64,000 bases of DNA. Source: Bacteroidota bacterium. Its GTDB lineage: Bacteria; Bacteroidota; Bacteroidia; Flavobacteriales; Flavobacteriaceae. The translations under genes and the position numbers were made by a program. Under the pieces are notes generated by a model that saw only the letters and a list, made by a program, of their open reading frames with translations, ran no database searches and was not told where the DNA came from. The DNA is taken from positions 1 to 64,000 of the forward strand of contig JAKQHT010000001.1 in assembly GCA_029557895.1 (NCBI GenBank), given 5' to 3'. Shown piece after piece: positions 27,310 through 36,276 of this stretch; positions within the stretch are counted from its first letter, which is position 1, and every line of letters starts with the position of its first letter.

Positions 27310-27349
27310 GCCCCAAATCTACCATGAACTTAACCTACTTATGTTATGG
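27310..27349 (+). repeat. 40-bp intergenic repeat, copy B
   Basis: Same 40-bp unit as copy A with one difference (CCATGAAC). It again follows directly the T run of a hairpin, so hairpin plus repeat behaves as one unit that occurs twice within 270 bp. Confidence 0.75.
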
Positions 27350-27491
27350 TGATACTAAAGTATATTTTTAAAAATTAAAAAGATGTAGATTTTAGTTGAA
27401 ATGCATATATATCCGATGAAATGCCATTTTTTTGGATTAAATGATCAATTAATGCATTTCGACGGACGGGAATCTCTAATTAAGTATTTGG

Positions 27492-29390
27492 TTAATAAGC
27501 CCTTTCGGGGTTGCCTTCGTAAAAATTGATAAACGCTTTATTGACAACTCTGTTGCCGCCCACAGTTGGGTAGTTACCCGTAAAATACCAGTCGCCAAGA
27601 TTGTTGGGACATGCTTGGTGAAGGTTTTCAACCGATTGAAAAATGGTGACCACTTTTGCACCAACTGTTTTATCGGATATCAATTCTGAAATTTTTGCTG
27701 AAATTTCTTGATCGGTAAACATGTCATAGAGGTCTTTGACAAAGTTTTTTACATCCTTGTCCTCTAATTCAGTTTGCAATTTGCATTTGTTGTAGGTTTC
27801 TTCGATCAAATGGTATTTGTTGCGCTCACGGAGCAGTTCCAACATCGCCCTGAAGGCTATCAGGGTTTCGAGTCGCGCCATATCAATACCGTAGCAATCC
27901 GGATACCGTATTTGTGGCGCTGACGACACAACGATAATTTTTTTGGGCTTCAACCGGTCCATCATCTTGATGATACTCTTTTTGAGCGTTGTGCCACGAA
28001 CGATACTATCGTCGATGATAACCAGATTGTCCGTTGGTTTTATGACTCCATAGGTCACGTCATAAACATGCGTAACGAGGTCATCTCTGTTGTTGTCTTC
28101 CGTGATAAAGGTGCGCAACTTAACATCTTTAATGGCTATTTTTTCAATCCTTGGGCGTTCGGAAAGGATTTGGGTAACCTTATCTGCCGAAAGACCGCCC
28201 ATGCCTTCGAGGATTGCAGTGGTTTTCTTTCGGTTGAGATGGTCTTCCAAGGTTTCTATCATCCCGAAAAAAGAGGTTTCTGCCGTGTTGGGGATGTATG
28301 AAAAAACAGTGTTTTTGGTGTCGTCGTCTATAGCTTCAATAACTTGTGGCATCAGTAGCCTACCGAGTTTTTTTCTTTCTTGGTAGATTTCGGCATCACT
28401 TCCCCTTGAAAAATAGATGCGTTCAAAAGAGCAAGCTTTGCGCTCTAAAGGCTTGATTATTTTTTTTATGGAAGTGTCTCCGGATTTTTTGGTGATAATG
28501 GCGTGGCCGGGATCCAACTCCTTTACATCCTCAAATGCAACATTGAAAACCGTCTGTATCACGGGCCGTTCAGAAGCTACAACTATTATTTCGTCGTCCA
28601 TGTAGTAATAGGCCGGACGTATTCCCGCTGGATCACGTAGCACAAACGAATCGCCATGGCCCAACAATCCTGCCATGGCATAGCCGCCGTCCCAGTTTTT
28701 AGAGGCTTTTTTGAGGATTTTGGCAATGTTGAGGCGTTCGGCAATAAGTGGTGAACATTCGTGTTTGCTGTAGCCTTCGTTTTTTAATTGCTTGTATTTT
28801 TTGGCTACTGCATCGTCAAGAAAATGACCGATTTTTTCCATAATGGTCACGGTATCTGCTTTTTCTTTTGGATGCTGTCCAAGTTCGACCAGACCGTCAA
28901 AAAGTTGGGTAACATTGGTCATGTTAAAATTTCCGGCAACAATAAGGTTACGGTGCATCCAGTTGTTTTGTCTCAAGAACGGATGGACATTTTCCACGTT
29001 GTTTTTGCCAAATGTACCGTAGCGCACATGGCCAAGCAGAAGCTCACCTATATATGGGATGTGTTTTTTTTGGAGCGCAACGTTTTCGGCATATTCCGGA
29101 TGTTCTTGAAATTCTTTGTTGATCCGTTCGTTGATTTGCGAAAAAATATCTTGTATTGGTTGTTGTGCAATGGATCGCACCCTACTGATGTAGCGTTCTC
29201 CAGGGCTTGTGTCCAGTTTTATACTAGCAAAGCCGGCTCCATCCTGCCCGCGATTATGCTGTTTTTCCATCATGAGGTACATCTTGTTGACCCCATAAAA
29301 AGCAGTGCCGTATTTTTCCTTGTAAAACTCAAGGGGTTTCAAAAGCCTGATGAGTGCAATGCCGCATTCGTGCTTTATCGTGTCGCTCAT
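27492..29390 (-). CDS. Amidophosphoribosyltransferase-like protein (PurF homologue)
   Basis: This 632-residue protein joins a class II glutamine amidotransferase domain to a type I phosphoribosyltransferase domain, the architecture of PurF, which makes phosphoribosylamine from PRPP and glutamine. The nucleophile would be Cys9 in HECGIAL. Also visible are KQHNRGQDGAGF, LLGHVRYGTFG, GNFNMTNV, YFSRGSDAEIYQER and the PRPP-binding loop VIIDDSIVRGTT. It is about 120-150 residues longer than ordinary PurF, mainly in the amidotransferase half and at the C-terminus, so it may be the second PurF-like form found in many Bacteroidota rather than the main biosynthetic enzyme. A terminator separates it from the upstream PfkB kinase gene. 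Confidence 0.85.
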   Translation of the reverse strand: MSDTIKHECGIALIRLLKPLEFYKEKYGTAFYGVNKMYLMMEKQHNRGQDGAGFASIKLDTSPGERYISRVRSIAQQPIQDIFSQINERINKEFQEHPEYAENVALQKKHIPYIGELLLGHVRYGTFGKNNVENVHPFLRQNNWMHRNLIVAGNFNMTNVTQLFDGLVELGQHPKEKADTVTIMEKIGHFLDDAVAKKYKQLKNEGYSKHECSPLIAERLNIAKILKKASKNWDGGYAMAGLLGHGDSFVLRDPAGIRPAYYYMDDEIIVVASERPVIQTVFNVAFEDVKELDPGHAIITKKSGDTSIKKIIKPLERKACSFERIYFSRGSDAEIYQERKKLGRLLMPQVIEAIDDDTKNTVFSYIPNTAETSFFGMIETLEDHLNRKKTTAILEGMGGLSADKVTQILSERPRIEKIAIKDVKLRTFITEDNNRDDLVTHVYDVTYGVIKPTDNLVIIDDSIVRGTTLKKSIIKMMDRLKPKKIIVVSSAPQIRYPDCYGIDMARLETLIAFRAMLELLRERNKYHLIEETYNKCKLQTELEDKDVKNFVKDLYDMFTDQEISAKISELISDKTVGAKVVTIFQSVENLHQACPNNLGDWYFTGNYPTVGGNRVVNKAFINFYEGNPERAY

Positions 29391-29415
29391 TATCGTATAG
29401 GTGTTATTTTGTTCA

Positions 29416-29446
29416 ACAAAAAACGCGCTCGTATTGGAGCGCGTTG
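29416..29446 (-). terminator. Terminator after the PfkB kinase gene
   Basis: On the minus strand AACGCGCTC and GAGCGCGTT form a perfect 9-bp stem with a 6-base loop followed by T residues, starting just after the kinase stop codon and before the purF-like start codon. Confidence 0.8.
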
Positions 29447-29449
29447 GGT

Positions 29450-30376
29450 TTATGTCAGTTTTATTTCAAATTGAGTGAGCTGTTTGAACAAACGCAATCT
29501 TTGGTGCACTTCTTTATGGTCTAATGTTTCCATGCGATCGGTGCCAAATTTTTCGACGCAAAACGAAGCCATCGTTGATCCGTAAATGACTGCATTCTTC
29601 AGGTTTTCAAAAGTAAAATCTTCGGTATTGGCCAAATATCCTGTAAAACCACCTGCGAATGTATCTCCGGCACCGGTAGGGTCAAAGACTTCTTCGAGTG
29701 GAAGCGCAGGGGCATAAAAGGCATTATCTTCATGAAACAGCAAAGCACCATGTTCGCCTTTTTTGATCACTACATATTTTGGACCCATTCCCTGAATCTT
29801 TCGCGCTGCTACCACCAAAGAATATTCGCCCGTAAGTTGTCTTGCCTCTTCGTCATTAATAGTGATGACGTCAACCCGTTTCATGACGGTTTTTAACTCC
29901 TCCAAAGCGCAGTCCATCCAAAAATTCATCGTGTCAAGCACCACCAATTTTGGTTTTTCGGTCATTTGGTCCAGAACACCTATCTGGATCGAGGGATGCA
30001 AATTGCCGAGCATGACCACCTCTGCATCTCTGTAATTGTGCGGTACCACAGGGTTGAAATCAGCCAAAACATTGAGTTCTGTTATTAATGTATCGCGGGT
30101 ATTCATATCGTTGTGGTACTTGCCGCTCCAAAAGAATGTTTTGCCTTCTTTAACGATATCTATACCAGAAATGTCAATGTCCTTGCCAGAGAGTAAGTCC
30201 AAATGTTTTTTTGGAAAATCGCCTCCAACCACCGAAACGATGGCGGCGTCAACATTAAATTGTGATGCGGCCAAACCTATGAAAGTAGCAGCACCGCCAA
30301 GAATTTTGTCGGTTTTTCCGAAAGGGGTTTCTATGGCGTCAAATGCCACAGTACCAACGATAACCAGTTTGCTCAT
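29450..30376 (-). CDS. PfkB-family sugar/nucleoside kinase
   Basis: This 308-residue cytoplasmic kinase has the two PfkB signatures: a glycine-rich N-terminal KILGGAATFIGLAAS and the C-terminal ATP/active-site motif DPTGAGDTFAGGF with the catalytic aspartate. The family phosphorylates sugars or nucleosides such as ribose, adenosine or fructose-6-phosphate. The substrate cannot be read from the sequence. It stands between purN/rnhA and the purF-like gene on the same strand, which hints at a nucleoside or ribose role, but this is inference. Its start at 30376 gives MSKLVIVGTVAFDAIETP, typical of this group. Confidence 0.88.
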   Translation of the reverse strand: MSKLVIVGTVAFDAIETPFGKTDKILGGAATFIGLAASQFNVDAAIVSVVGGDFPKKHLDLLSGKDIDISGIDIVKEGKTFFWSGKYHNDMNTRDTLITELNVLADFNPVVPHNYRDAEVVMLGNLHPSIQIGVLDQMTEKPKLVVLDTMNFWMDCALEELKTVMKRVDVITINDEEARQLTGEYSLVVAARKIQGMGPKYVVIKKGEHGALLFHEDNAFYAPALPLEEVFDPTGAGDTFAGGFTGYLANTEDFTFENLKNAVIYGSTMASFCVEKFGTDRMETLDHKEVHQRLRLFKQLTQFEIKLT

Positions 30377-30432
30377 ACCGAGATTTGAAAAAGTTGGTGC
30401 AAATATAAAGCTTTTAAGGCCTAAATAACGAA

Positions 30433-31074
30433 TTATTTTCTTCCAAAATCAGCCGGTATTTCACCCCAAGCCTTGGTTTCCCATTTTACAATAGCGGTTG
30501 TGTAAGTGTTTGTTTTCAACCAATTGACAGCCCGATCCACCAGGTCAAACAGTTTTTCGTTTTTTGGATTACGTTCTAATTTTGTGTTGCAGGCTTTCTT
30601 TTTTACCCAACTCATTGCTGTTTTGGAATCGGTATATACGATTTTATCGGAGTTGTTTTTTTTGAGTAAGGCCAGGGCGTGTACAACGGCCAGAAACTCT
30701 CCTATATTATTGGTGCCTTCTTCAAAAGGGCCTTGGATAAAAATCTGTTGCTTTGATTTGGTATCGACGCCGCGGTATTCCATTTTACCCGGGTTACCGC
30801 TCGATGCAGCATCCACGGAAATTGAATGGTAGTTGGGCTGTCCAATTTTTTTGAGCTGTGGTTCCGGCAATTGGTTTTTTGTTTTTTTTGTCTTGCCAAG
30901 GTAGTCCTTGTAATTGCTTTTAAAAGCCCGTTTTGCTTCTTCAAACGTTTCAAAGGATTTATAAATTGCTCCTTTAAAGTTTGTTATTTGGGCTTTGCAA
31001 TCGTCCCACGAATCAAAAACCCCTGTATGATGGCCTTTCCAGACGGTGTAAAATTTATTGATCTTTTTAGCCAT
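30433..31074 (-). CDS. Ribonuclease H with N-terminal viroplasmin-like domain
   Basis: This 213-residue enzyme degrades the RNA strand of RNA-DNA hybrids. Residues 1-45 form a viroplasmin (caulimovirus-type, hybrid-binding) domain with KFYTVWKGHHTGVFDSWDDC and FEEAKRAF. After a linker comes the RNase H fold with catalytic acids in SVDAASSGNPG, NNIGEFLAVVHAL, YTDSKTAMSWVKKK and the final ADFGRK. All four acidic positions appear present. It overlaps the 3' end of purN by 8 bp, so they are translationally coupled. Confidence 0.92.
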   Translation of the reverse strand: MAKKINKFYTVWKGHHTGVFDSWDDCKAQITNFKGAIYKSFETFEEAKRAFKSNYKDYLGKTKKTKNQLPEPQLKKIGQPNYHSISVDAASSGNPGKMEYRGVDTKSKQQIFIQGPFEEGTNNIGEFLAVVHALALLKKNNSDKIVYTDSKTAMSWVKKKACNTKLERNPKNEKLFDLVDRAVNWLKTNTYTTAIVKWETKAWGEIPADFGRK

Positions 31075-31639
31075 TTGTCATCAGCATAGATTCAACGACT
31101 TTCGGAAAATGCTCCATTTCCAAAGCATGTATCTTTGATGCCACATCTTCTGCGGAATCTTCCGGTAATACTTCACATTTTGCCTGAAATATAATGGTGC
31201 CTTGATCATAATGCTCGTTCACATAGTGTATGGTAATACCCGTTTCCGTCTCTTTGTTTTTTACTACCGCTTCATGCACGTACATGCCATACATGCCTTT
31301 TCCGCCATATTTTGGAAGCAATGCCGGGTGAATATTGATGACCTTGTTTGGAAATGCATTAAGGATGCGCTCGGGAAATTTCCATAAAAACCCGGCCAGG
31401 ACAATCAGGTCAGGTCGCGATACTTTCAACAGGTTCAGTACGTCGCCATTGTCCAAAAAGGCCGTTCTGTTGAATGAAAATGCGCTAATTTTCAGCGCAT
31501 TGCACCGTTCCAAAACTTTGGCACGAGGATTGTTAGACAGCACAAGGATTACCGAACCAGTTTCTCTGCCGTGAAAAAACTTAATTAAATTTTCAGCATT
31601 GGATCCGTTTCCGGAAGCAAAAACAACAATACGTTTCAT
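31067..31639 (-). CDS. purN: Phosphoribosylglycinamide formyltransferase
   Basis: This 190-residue enzyme transfers a formyl group from 10-formyltetrahydrofolate to GAR in purine synthesis. It has GNGSNAENLIKFF near the N-terminus, LAGFLWKFPERIL, the catalytic NIHPALLPKYGGKGMYG (asparagine and histidine) and GITIHYVNEHYDQGTII with the catalytic aspartate. Length is standard. It is divergent from acpP, with 185 bp of AT-rich DNA between them, and heads a minus-strand group with rnhA and the PfkB kinase gene. Confidence 0.95.
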   Translation of the reverse strand: MKRIVVFASGNGSNAENLIKFFHGRETGSVILVLSNNPRAKVLERCNALKISAFSFNRTAFLDNGDVLNLLKVSRPDLIVLAGFLWKFPERILNAFPNKVINIHPALLPKYGGKGMYGMYVHEAVVKNKETETGITIHYVNEHYDQGTIIFQAKCEVLPEDSAEDVASKIHALEMEHFPKVVESMLMTNG

Positions 31640-31783
31640 GGGCAGACAGGCAGTTCATTAATTCCAAACACAAAAAAAAGAATAATTATTAACAAATTGA
31701 TGGGCAAAATGAAATACTTCAATCTATTTTCCTTAAATTGGGGACACATTTAAAATAAAAATGTGTTTTAAAATAAAGTTTTT

Positions 31784-31791
31784 TATTTTTG
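31784..31791 (+). promoter_or_regulatory. -7 promoter element of acpP
   Basis: TATTTTTG fits TAnnTTTG, 33 bp before the acpP ATG. The region is AT-rich and a TTG at -33 is not exact (TGTG at 31762). Confidence 0.45.
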
Positions 31792-31824
31792 CCATTTCTA
31801 ACTTAAAACTTAAAATTAAAAATT

Positions 31825-32058
31825 ATGTCAGACATTGCATCAAGAGTAAAAGCGATTATCGTTGATAAATTAGGTGTTGACGAAAACGAAGTCGTAACAG
31901 AAGCAAGTTTCACCAATGATTTGGGCGCAGATTCTTTGGATACTGTAGAGCTTATCATGGAATTTGAAAAGGAATTTGATATCCAAATCCCAGATGACCA
32001 AGCGGAAAACATTTCAACCGTTGGCCAAGCTATTTCTTATATAGAGGCAGCAAAATAA
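31825..32058 (+). CDS. acpP: Acyl carrier protein
   Basis: This 77-residue acidic protein carries growing acyl chains in fatty acid synthesis on a phosphopantetheine arm attached to Ser37 in [15 protein letters not shown]. Sequence and length are fully typical. It is followed after 13 bp by fabF, then rnc, forming the usual acpP-fabF-rnc operon. Confidence 0.98.
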   Translation: MSDIASRVKAIIVDKLGVDENEVVTEASFTNDLGADSLDTVELIMEFEKEFDIQIPDDQAENISTVGQAISYIEAAK

Positions 32059-32071
32059 GCAACCACACTTT

Positions 32072-33322
32072 ATGGAATTGAAGCGAGTTGTTGTTACTGG
32101 TTTAGGAGCGCTCACGCCCATAGGCAATACTAAAGATGCGTATTGGGAAGCCCTTATAAAAGGCAAAAGCGGGGCGGCTCCTATAACTTATTTTGATACT
32201 GAAAAGTTCAAGACCAAGTTTGCATGCGAGGTCAAGAACTTTGTGGCTACGGACTTTATTGACCGTAAATTGGCCAGTAGGATGGATAAGTTTACACAGT
32301 ATGCCATTGTGGCTTCTGATGAAGCCATAGCAGATGCAAAGCTCAATCTCGATGTTGTTGACAAACTCCGTGTGGGGGTCATATGGGGCGCCGGCATTGG
32401 AGGGCTCGAAACCTTTCAGGAAGAAGTACTAAACTATGCCAAGGGCGATGGATCGCCTCGTTTCAACCCATTTTTTATCCCCAAGATGATTGCCGACATT
32501 GCGCCAGGCAACATATCCATAAAACATGGTTTTATGGGGCCAAATTACACGACCGTATCGGCATGTGCCTCTTCTGCCAATGCTATGATAGACGCATTAA
32601 ACTATATCCGCTTGGGATATTGTGACGTAATAGTGACCGGAGGAAGCGAGGCAGCGGTAACCATTGCTGGCATGGGTGGCTTTAATGCCATGCATGCGCT
32701 TTCTACCAGAAATGAAAGCCCCGAAACGGCCTCTCGCCCGTTTGATGCAACCAGAGATGGTTTTGTTTTGGGTGAAGGTGCAGGCGCCATTATCCTGGAA
32801 GAATACGAGCATGCCAAAGCACGCGGGGCCAAGATTTACGCCGAGCTGGTGGGTGGTGGCCTGTCCTCTGATGCCTATCACATGACCGCACCACATCCCG
32901 ATGGGATAGGGGTAATTGCGGTGATGCGCAATTGTTTGGAAAATGCTGGGATGCAGCCCGAAGACGTGGACCATATTAACACGCACGGAACCTCCACACC
33001 ACTGGGCGATGTGGCCGAATTAAAAGCCATTACCGAAGTGTTTGGAGAGCATGCAAAGCACATCAATATCAATTCCACAAAATCCATGACCGGACACCTT
33101 TTGGGTGCTGCAGGAGCTATTGAGGCCATTTCTTCCATTCTTGCAATAGAACACGGTATCGTGCCACCGACCATAAACCACAGTGTGGTGGATGAAAACA
33201 TCGATCCGGCACTCAACCTCACGCTCAACAAAGCACAAAAGAGAGACATCAAAGTGGCCATGAGCAACACCTTTGGTTTTGGTGGCCACAATGCATGTGT
33301 GCTCTTTAAAAAATTAGACTGA
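32072..33322 (+). CDS. fabF: Beta-ketoacyl-ACP synthase II
   Basis: This 416-residue thiolase-fold enzyme condenses malonyl-ACP with acyl-ACP. The catalytic cysteine is in TVSACASSANAM near residue 165, and the two histidines are in NTHGTSTPLGD near 305 and KSMTGHLLGAAGA near 342. FGFGGHNACVLF near the C-terminus is the family glycine-rich end. It lies directly after acpP and 7 bp before rnc. Confidence 0.97.
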   Translation: MELKRVVVTGLGALTPIGNTKDAYWEALIKGKSGAAPITYFDTEKFKTKFACEVKNFVATDFIDRKLASRMDKFTQYAIVASDEAIADAKLNLDVVDKLRVGVIWGAGIGGLETFQEEVLNYAKGDGSPRFNPFFIPKMIADIAPGNISIKHGFMGPNYTTVSACASSANAMIDALNYIRLGYCDVIVTGGSEAAVTIAGMGGFNAMHALSTRNESPETASRPFDATRDGFVLGEGAGAIILEEYEHAKARGAKIYAELVGGGLSSDAYHMTAPHPDGIGVIAVMRNCLENAGMQPEDVDHINTHGTSTPLGDVAELKAITEVFGEHAKHININSTKSMTGHLLGAAGAIEAISSILAIEHGIVPPTINHSVVDENIDPALNLTLNKAQKRDIKVAMSNTFGFGGHNACVLFKKLD

Positions 33323-33329
33323 ACATCGA

Positions 33330-34070
33330 ATGAACTACATTCGTAAAATATTAAATTCCCGCTCTAAAGACGACGGGATTTTTTTTTTACAGCTCGAAAA
33401 AATCATGGGTTTCAAGCCAAAAAACAAGGAATTGTACATAAAGGCTTTTACCCATAGATCCATGAACATTAAGGATAAAAACGGCACAGCCGTTAATTAC
33501 GAGCGCCTTGAGTTTGTGGGCGATGCCATGCTGGGCGCCGTAGTGGGATCCTACCTATATAGCGAAGTTCCAGAAGGCGATGAAGGCTATCTGACCAGAA
33601 TGCGGTCAAAAATTGTCAGTCGCGAGCACCTCAACGAGATTGGTAAAGAGCTTAATCTTATCAATTTTGTTGAAACAAAAATCCCGAAGAACAATTTTGG
33701 GGTCAATGTACACGGCAATCTTTTTGAAGCTTTGGTAGGAGCCATTTTTTTGGACAGAGGCTATAAATATTGTGAAAAGTTTATATACAAAAGGGTTATC
33801 GATGCGCATGTGGACATTGAAACCCTAGAGGGAAAAGTCATCAGCTATAAGAGTCTTTTGATCGAATGGTGCCAAAAAGAAAAAAAGACCTTTGATTACG
33901 ACGTGTATGAAGATACCGGTAATGACGACATCAAACATTTTGGTGTAAAACTATCCATAGACAATAAAGTGGTCGCTAAAGCCCGCGCCACCTCCAAGAA
34001 GAAAGCCGAAGAAAAAGCTTCCAAGCGTGCATTTTTTGTTTTTCAAAACAAAATTTCAAAATCGTTCTGA
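33330..34070 (+). CDS. rnc: Ribonuclease III
   Basis: This 246-residue enzyme cuts double-stranded RNA, including rRNA precursors. The signature YERLEFVGDAMLGAVV holds the catalytic acids, and GNLFEALVGAIFLDRGY holds the second acidic pair. A C-terminal double-stranded RNA-binding domain starts near residue 173 (YKSLLIEWCQKE) and ends ATSKKKAEEKASKRAF. It is third gene of the acpP-fabF-rnc operon. Confidence 0.96.
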   Translation: MNYIRKILNSRSKDDGIFFLQLEKIMGFKPKNKELYIKAFTHRSMNIKDKNGTAVNYERLEFVGDAMLGAVVGSYLYSEVPEGDEGYLTRMRSKIVSREHLNEIGKELNLINFVETKIPKNNFGVNVHGNLFEALVGAIFLDRGYKYCEKFIYKRVIDAHVDIETLEGKVISYKSLLIEWCQKEKKTFDYDVYEDTGNDDIKHFGVKLSIDNKVVAKARATSKKKAEEKASKRAFFVFQNKISKSF

Positions 34071-34283
34071 TTAATAATTGGTTATTGGGGCTATAAGTTG
34101 TTAAGTTATTTTGGCAGCTTCCTTAAGCTGTTGTGAAGTGTTTTAAATTGAACCCCGAACACCATAACTTAATCTCGAACACATACTATAACGTTTTCGT
34201 GTATTTTCCGCATCAAGAATAGCAAATACGCCATACGGCTATGGATATAAAATACTATATTTACCGCTCGCAACGATCATATT

Positions 34284-34766
34284 ATGGCAAAGCACCAATT
34301 GCTTCTAGACGATTTTTATGACCCGTCGTTTATCTTGATCGCCATCCACAGCAGATTGGAAGATTATCGTCTGGCCTATATGCTCAACAAGTATTTGGGT
34401 GTCAGCCTAAGCAGGCTTCGCCAAGATTTGGACTACAATTATCTGGACGCCAGTTTTGCCATTTACCAGTGGGAAGACACCGAACGGCAAGATGTATGGA
34501 ACCTGATTGCCAATGTCTGCAAAAAGGAAGAGGCCAGTTTGCAAAGTTCCGGTACATTGTTCCAGCAGGGAGCGACCAATATTTTGAAAACCTACTATTT
34601 GCTGCCAGAGTTCAAGAAAGTGGATTATTTCATTAAAGTTACTTCTGACGATGCATCAATAGATGGTGACGACCTTGTTGGCGAGTTGAATGCTATCCCC
34701 CAGATTGTTGCCAGCTATGTAATCGAACCGGAGAGAATAAAAACAAAAAACAATTTAATTTTTTAA
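34284..34766 (+). CDS. IPExxxVDY family protein
   Basis: This 160-residue protein belongs to a small Bacteroidota-specific family named after a conserved motif, here written LPEFKKVDYFIK near residues 112-123. The function is unknown. No signal peptide is present, so it is cytoplasmic. It ends 5 bp before pyk, an arrangement common in flavobacteria, so the two are probably co-transcribed. Confidence 0.88.
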   Translation: MAKHQLLLDDFYDPSFILIAIHSRLEDYRLAYMLNKYLGVSLSRLRQDLDYNYLDASFAIYQWEDTERQDVWNLIANVCKKEEASLQSSGTLFQQGATNILKTYYLLPEFKKVDYFIKVTSDDASIDGDDLVGELNAIPQIVASYVIEPERIKTKNNLIF

Positions 34767-34771
34767 GAAAC

Positions 34772-36214
34772 ATGCAAAAGCGAAAAAAAACCAAGATCGT
34801 AGCCACACTGGGGCCTGCGACAAGCACCAAGGAGGTCTTAAAGGCCATGATGGATGAAGGTGTTGATGTGTTTAGGGTGAATTTTTCACATGCTGATTAT
34901 GCCGATGTGGAAGAGCGCATCAACACGATCAGGGAACTCAACGAAGAGTTTGGATACAACGTGGCCGTCCTTGCCGATTTACAAGGGCCAAAATTGCGCG
35001 TTGGTGTCATGAAAGGCGAGATTGTGGTGCATGAAGGCGACGAGATTGTTTTTGCCACAGGGAAAAAATTTGAAGGAGACAGGCATCGTGTATATATGAC
35101 CTATGACAATTTTCCCCAAGATGCCAAGCCGGGCGAAAAAATCCTTTTGGATGACGGAAAATTGATCTTTGAGGTAATTTCGACCGACAAAAAATCTGAA
35201 GTCAAGGCTAAAGTTATCCAAGGCGGTCCCCTAAAATCCAAAAAAGGGGTCAATCTTCCCAATACCAATATTTCGCAGCCCGCACTGACAGAAAAGGACA
35301 TAGAAGACGCCCTTTTTGCCATAAAGATGAAAGTTGATTGGATGGCACTATCTTTTGTGCGCAACCCAGAAGACCTGATACAACTCGAAGAACTCATAAA
35401 ACAGCACAGTGACCAAAAAATCCCTATCATAGCAAAAATAGAAAAACCCGAAGCTGTAGAAAACATCGACAAAATAGTCGCCTATTGCGATGGTTTGATG
35501 GTAGCGCGAGGCGATTTGGGCGTGGAAATTCCGGCAGAAGAAGTGCCGCTGATACAAAAACAGTTGGTACTACGGGCAAAGCGCGCCAGAATCCCCGTCA
35601 TCATTGCCACACAGATGATGGAAACCATGATTACCAGCCTTACGCCTACCCGTGCCGAAGTAAACGATGTGGCCAATTCGGTAATGGACGGCGCTGATGC
35701 TGTGATGCTTTCGGGAGAAACCTCGGTTGGGCAATATCCGGTACAGGTCATCCGGCAAATGGCCAATATTGTAAAAAGTGTTGAAGACTCACCACTGATC
35801 AAGGTGCCACAGATTCCGCCACATATAAAAACCAAGCGCTATATCACAAAATCGATATGTTACCATGCCGCACTGATGGCCAATGAAATTAATGCAAGTG
35901 CCATATCTACTCTAACAAACAGTGGCTATACCGCGTTCCAGATTTCTGCCTGGAGGCCGAGCGCACACATATTGGTTTTTACATCTAACAAGCGCATTTT
36001 GACACAGCTCAACTTGCTTTGGGGCGTTAAGGCATTTTACTACGACAAGTTTGTGAGTACAGATGAAACCATTGAGGACGTGAACGCCATGGCCTGCAAA
36101 AAGGGCTATCTGGAAGTTGGCGATATGTTGGTAAGCCTTGCGGCCATGCCCATACAGGACAAAGGGATGGTCAACACGTTGCGTGTCACGGAGATTACGA
36201 GCTGCAGCTTTTAG
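34772..36214 (+). CDS. pyk: Pyruvate kinase
   Basis: This 480-residue glycolytic enzyme makes pyruvate and ATP from phosphoenolpyruvate. It has TKIVATLGPATS at the N-terminus, the DLQGPKLRVG segment, the catalytic lysine in PIIAKIEKPEAVEN, LMVARGDLGVEIPAEEVPLIQK with metal ligands, and ATQMMETM with PTRAEVNDVANSVMDGADAVML. The C-terminal domain is complete. The gene directly follows the IPExxxVDY gene and converges on dinB. Confidence 0.97.
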   Translation: MQKRKKTKIVATLGPATSTKEVLKAMMDEGVDVFRVNFSHADYADVEERINTIRELNEEFGYNVAVLADLQGPKLRVGVMKGEIVVHEGDEIVFATGKKFEGDRHRVYMTYDNFPQDAKPGEKILLDDGKLIFEVISTDKKSEVKAKVIQGGPLKSKKGVNLPNTNISQPALTEKDIEDALFAIKMKVDWMALSFVRNPEDLIQLEELIKQHSDQKIPIIAKIEKPEAVENIDKIVAYCDGLMVARGDLGVEIPAEEVPLIQKQLVLRAKRARIPVIIATQMMETMITSLTPTRAEVNDVANSVMDGADAVMLSGETSVGQYPVQVIRQMANIVKSVEDSPLIKVPQIPPHIKTKRYITKSICYHAALMANEINASAISTLTNSGYTAFQISAWRPSAHILVFTSNKRILTQLNLLWGVKAFYYDKFVSTDETIEDVNAMACKKGYLEVGDMLVSLAAMPIQDKGMVNTLRVTEITSCSF

Positions 36215-36276
36215 GTGATTTTTGTACAGAAGGCGAGAGGTATTTTTGACAATTGCCAGAACAACCATAAAAAAAC

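Larger units (their letters stand above)
26825..27491. other. Repeat-rich intergenic region between sod and the purF-like gene
   Basis: This 667-bp region between convergent genes holds no gene. In order it contains a MITE-like inverted-repeat element (26841-27013), a hairpin plus 40-bp repeat (27045-27114), about 160 bp of AT-rich DNA with AACGATGAAATACAC, a second hairpin plus the same 40-bp repeat (27279-27349), and AT-rich DNA with GTTGAAATGCAT and CCGATGAAATGCCA just before the purF-like stop codon. Confidence 0.7.
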
